Source: Lepturacanthus savala (taxonomy: Eukaryota; Chordata; Actinopteri; Scombriformes; Trichiuridae). Taken from it: a DNA stretch of 64,000 nucleotides. Below are positions 62,901 to 64,000 of the stretch, one piece after another. Under the pieces are notes generated by a model. It saw only the letters and a program-made list of their open reading frames with translations. It had not been told where the DNA came from and did no database searches. Made by a program: the position numbers and the translations under genes. The stretch covers positions 26,749,098 to 26,813,097 of the forward strand of contig CM060470.1 in NCBI GenBank assembly GCA_030544235.1. The letters run 5' to 3'. Each line of letters starts with the position of its first letter. Position 1 is the stretch's first letter.

Positions 62901-63022
62901 CGGCTCTTACTTCAACTCTCGCTGTGAGTTCTACTGCGCCCCTGGATTCAGTCTGAGGGGTCCAAAGACGGCGATCTGCCAGCACAGCAAGATGTGGAGC
63001 GCTGCAGTCCCCACCTGTGTCG
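52026..63022 (+). CDS. srpx: Sushi-repeat-containing protein SRPX (3' partial)
   Basis: SRPX is a secreted or matrix-associated protein with sushi (CCP) and HYR domains. Four coding exons are visible: 52026-52086, 59819-59875, 61571-61759, 62846-63022. They encode 161 residues with all introns in phase 1; human SRPX is 464 aa, so the HYR domain, third sushi domain and C-terminal domain lie beyond 64 kb. Exon 1 encodes a signal peptide (MDMWPLVLLFVHICFSAGYE). Exon 2 encodes a short acidic and Tyr-rich spacer (QYAYGDDEDTYYHRYK). Exon 3 is sushi 1 (from WCAPIKVKHGDVSC to NYAC) and exon 4 is sushi 2 (from IRCPKLTMPNNGGYKC to VPTC), with the expected cysteines. Adjacency to RPGR favours SRPX over its paralogue SRPX2. 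Confidence 0.93.
52469..52541. repeat. (AC)n microsatellite
   Basis: This is an AC array of about 73 bp with one AT interruption near 52521. It lies in SRPX intron 1, 382 bp past the exon 1 donor. Confidence 0.97.
52649..52742. repeat. (GT)n microsatellite
   Basis: This is a GT array of about 94 bp with one TTTG interruption. It is the complement of the AC array 107 bp to its left, so the two could pair as a long imperfect hairpin. Confidence 0.97.
53231..53315. repeat. (CA)n microsatellite
   Basis: This is a pure CA array of about 85 bp in SRPX intron 1. Confidence 0.97.
53994..54058. repeat. 30-bp perfect inverted repeat, 5-nt loop
   Basis: Bases 53994-54023 and 54029-54058 are exact reverse complements, separated by cagtt. 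The arm includes gaatgtggcccactgta. All thirty pairs were checked base by base. Confidence 0.95.
54116..54592 (+). mobile_element. Nested SINE-like repeat interrupted by LINE RT fragment
   Basis: The flanks resemble a common teleost repeat: cctttatttgataggacagt at 54121, and agagagaggggaacaacctg, gggttttgaactgtgg, gcggtgaggactatagg and gctgctctactcattgcagc from 54457 to 54580. Between them (about 54190-54425) lies a reverse-transcriptase fragment in the plus sense. Its readable pieces are ELSKVIPLYKTGDKHSFTNY and, after two stops, ALTELIEENITATD then VFIDLIKAFNTIDH. This resembles L2/CR1-type LINEs, with internal deletion. Confidence 0.6.
54915..55235 (+). repeat. Degenerate tandem units (gctgacatc type)
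   Basis: At least three related units of about 85-120 bp each begin tgtgg(a/g)ccactt and run through ggctgacatc, then caaaactggg or aaactggccc. Unit starts lie near 54924, 55009 and 55114. Spacing varies, so it is an old tandem array. Confidence 0.6.
58000..58195 (-). mobile_element. L2-like LINE reverse-transcriptase fragment
   Basis: On the minus strand from about 58175 the frame reads IHLYADDTVL, then a stop, then CVTDSVQLAIVKSQLSFKDA. This contains the catalytic YADD motif and the following segment of fish L2/Rex1-type reverse transcriptases. The rest is not recognisable. Confidence 0.6.
58896..58954. repeat. (GT)n microsatellite
   Basis: This is a pure GT array of about 59 bp in SRPX intron 1. 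Confidence 0.97.
59887..59961. repeat. (AC)n microsatellite next to SRPX exon 2 donor
   Basis: This is an AC array of about 75 bp with one AG interruption, starting only 11 bases past the last base of SRPX exon 2. Confidence 0.97.
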
Positions 63023-63379
63023 GTAAGACACTTTGTGCTCCTTTCTGCAGCTGTACTCTAATTGCAAACTATGCAACAGACTAATTTAATACTTAAGGCA
63101 CACAGTCAGCTGTAGTTTACAAGATGAAAGCCAACAACAAAAACCCCATAACACAAGGTTGGATAATTGACGTTTATGTTTGAGGGAAAAACAGGTCTCT
63201 AGACATGTTCATGCTCACTATGTGGTTTATGCCTCATCCCTGGAAAAGATAAAGGTCTCACTTGTTTGCAGTGAGTAATGCATATTATAAAAGCTTTCTC
63301 TCAGGGATCTGATACATGGCTCTCCTACATCTGTCTCTAAGGACATTTTCAAGTCTCACAGCAATGATTCACATCACTG

Positions 63380-63760
63380 TGGAGGCAGATTTGTTTCTTT
63401 CATATTCAATTAAAAAAAGGTTGCCTCAATCAAAAAATATATTATCAATTAAAGTGAAGTTCACTGCAATAAAAATAACCTTTCATCAAAGAAAAAAATG
63501 TTTGAATGCAAAAATATATTTGAGACTCAAAAAATGTATTTGAACACATTTTTGTTTGATTGAAAATGTTTTCTTTGATAGAAGTGAAGTTTTTTTGTGT
63601 TTGGGCCATATTATGGGTAGGACATTTGTGTCTATTATTCAATCAAAAAATAAGTTGCTTCAAACAAAAAAATAATATTTTAGTTTAAAAAAATCAATAA
63701 AAAATCTTTTGAATCATAGAAAAAAGTTTTTGAATGCAACAAAGCAAAAACATCTAAATG
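63380..63760. repeat. AT-rich palindromic repeat (attgaa type) in SRPX intron
   Basis: Multiple copies of attcaatcaaaaaa, tgaatgcaa and ttgattgaa in both orientations surround gggccatattatgggtagga. The motif tgaatgcaa occurs at both ends (63503 and 63730). I recognise the central motif as recurrent in teleost genomes but cannot name the family. Confidence 0.5.
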
Positions 63761-64000
63761 TCTCCACTGCATTCTTATTCTACATGTTATGAGTATGTCT
63801 GTGTATAATATGAGGTCAATTAACTGTACTATATTTAAATAATGCTCTGAGTTGCACCTGTAAGATATCAGGACAGAAAAAGATGAAATCCATTGTACAT
63901 GTTTTTGTCTCAAAGAACATTTCAGACCAACAGATTATTAGGGTCAGTCTCTTGGGTTAGTAATTTAAGGCTATAAGGTCTTATATAGACAGGTGTGTGG

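Overview
This 64 kb window is vertebrate nuclear DNA, almost certainly from a ray-finned (teleost) fish. It holds spliced genes with GT-AG introns, an AT-rich background, very long AC/GT microsatellites, and repeat families I recognise as typical of teleosts (a Tc1 element, a Rex3-like LINE, L2- and L1-like remnants, hAT-like MITEs). No prokaryotic features, CRISPR array or operon is present. Gene identities rest on protein similarity recalled from the vertebrate families. Exon limits were read by hand from splice sites and reading-frame phase, and the phases close in frame for every gene.

Layout: (1) 1275-20342, + strand, DCAF6, a CUL4-DDB1 substrate receptor with WD40 repeats and an IQ motif; its 5' exons lie left of the window. 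(2) 21926-28.9 kb, - strand, GPR161, an orphan ciliary GPCR that restrains Hedgehog signalling, convergent with DCAF6, with a CpG-rich promoter near 28.0-29.0 kb. (3) 31438-34564, - strand, OTC, the mitochondrial urea-cycle enzyme, complete in ten exons encoding 354 aa. (4) 36704-48962, + strand, RPGR, a ciliary GTPase regulator; it ends in a 3.6 kb ORF15-type exon with an extreme Glu/Gly-rich tract and is head-to-head with OTC. (5) 52026-63022 and beyond, + strand, the first four coding exons of SRPX, a secreted sushi-repeat protein.

DCAF6 and GPR161 are neighbours on human 1q24, while OTC, RPGR and SRPX are neighbours on human Xp11.4 in the same relative order and orientation. The window therefore spans a join between two ancestral synteny blocks at about 29.3-31.4 kb. 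No shared pathway joins all five genes; GPR161 and RPGR both act at the primary cilium, which is probably coincidental.

The non-coding part is rich in mobile elements: an L1-like remnant and a common teleost repeat in DCAF6 introns; inverted-repeat MITEs at 29.9, 35.2-35.9 and 50.7 kb; a decayed Tc1 transposon and a very young Rex3-like LINE in RPGR introns; and a nest of three elements in SRPX intron 1. I found no convincing undescribed biological system. The items most worth following up are the 12-copy coding minisatellite of RPGR, the young LINE insertion with an unbroken reverse-transcriptase frame, a polyalanine cassette exon in DCAF6, a 30-bp perfect hairpin in SRPX intron 1, and an altered ciliary-targeting motif in GPR161.
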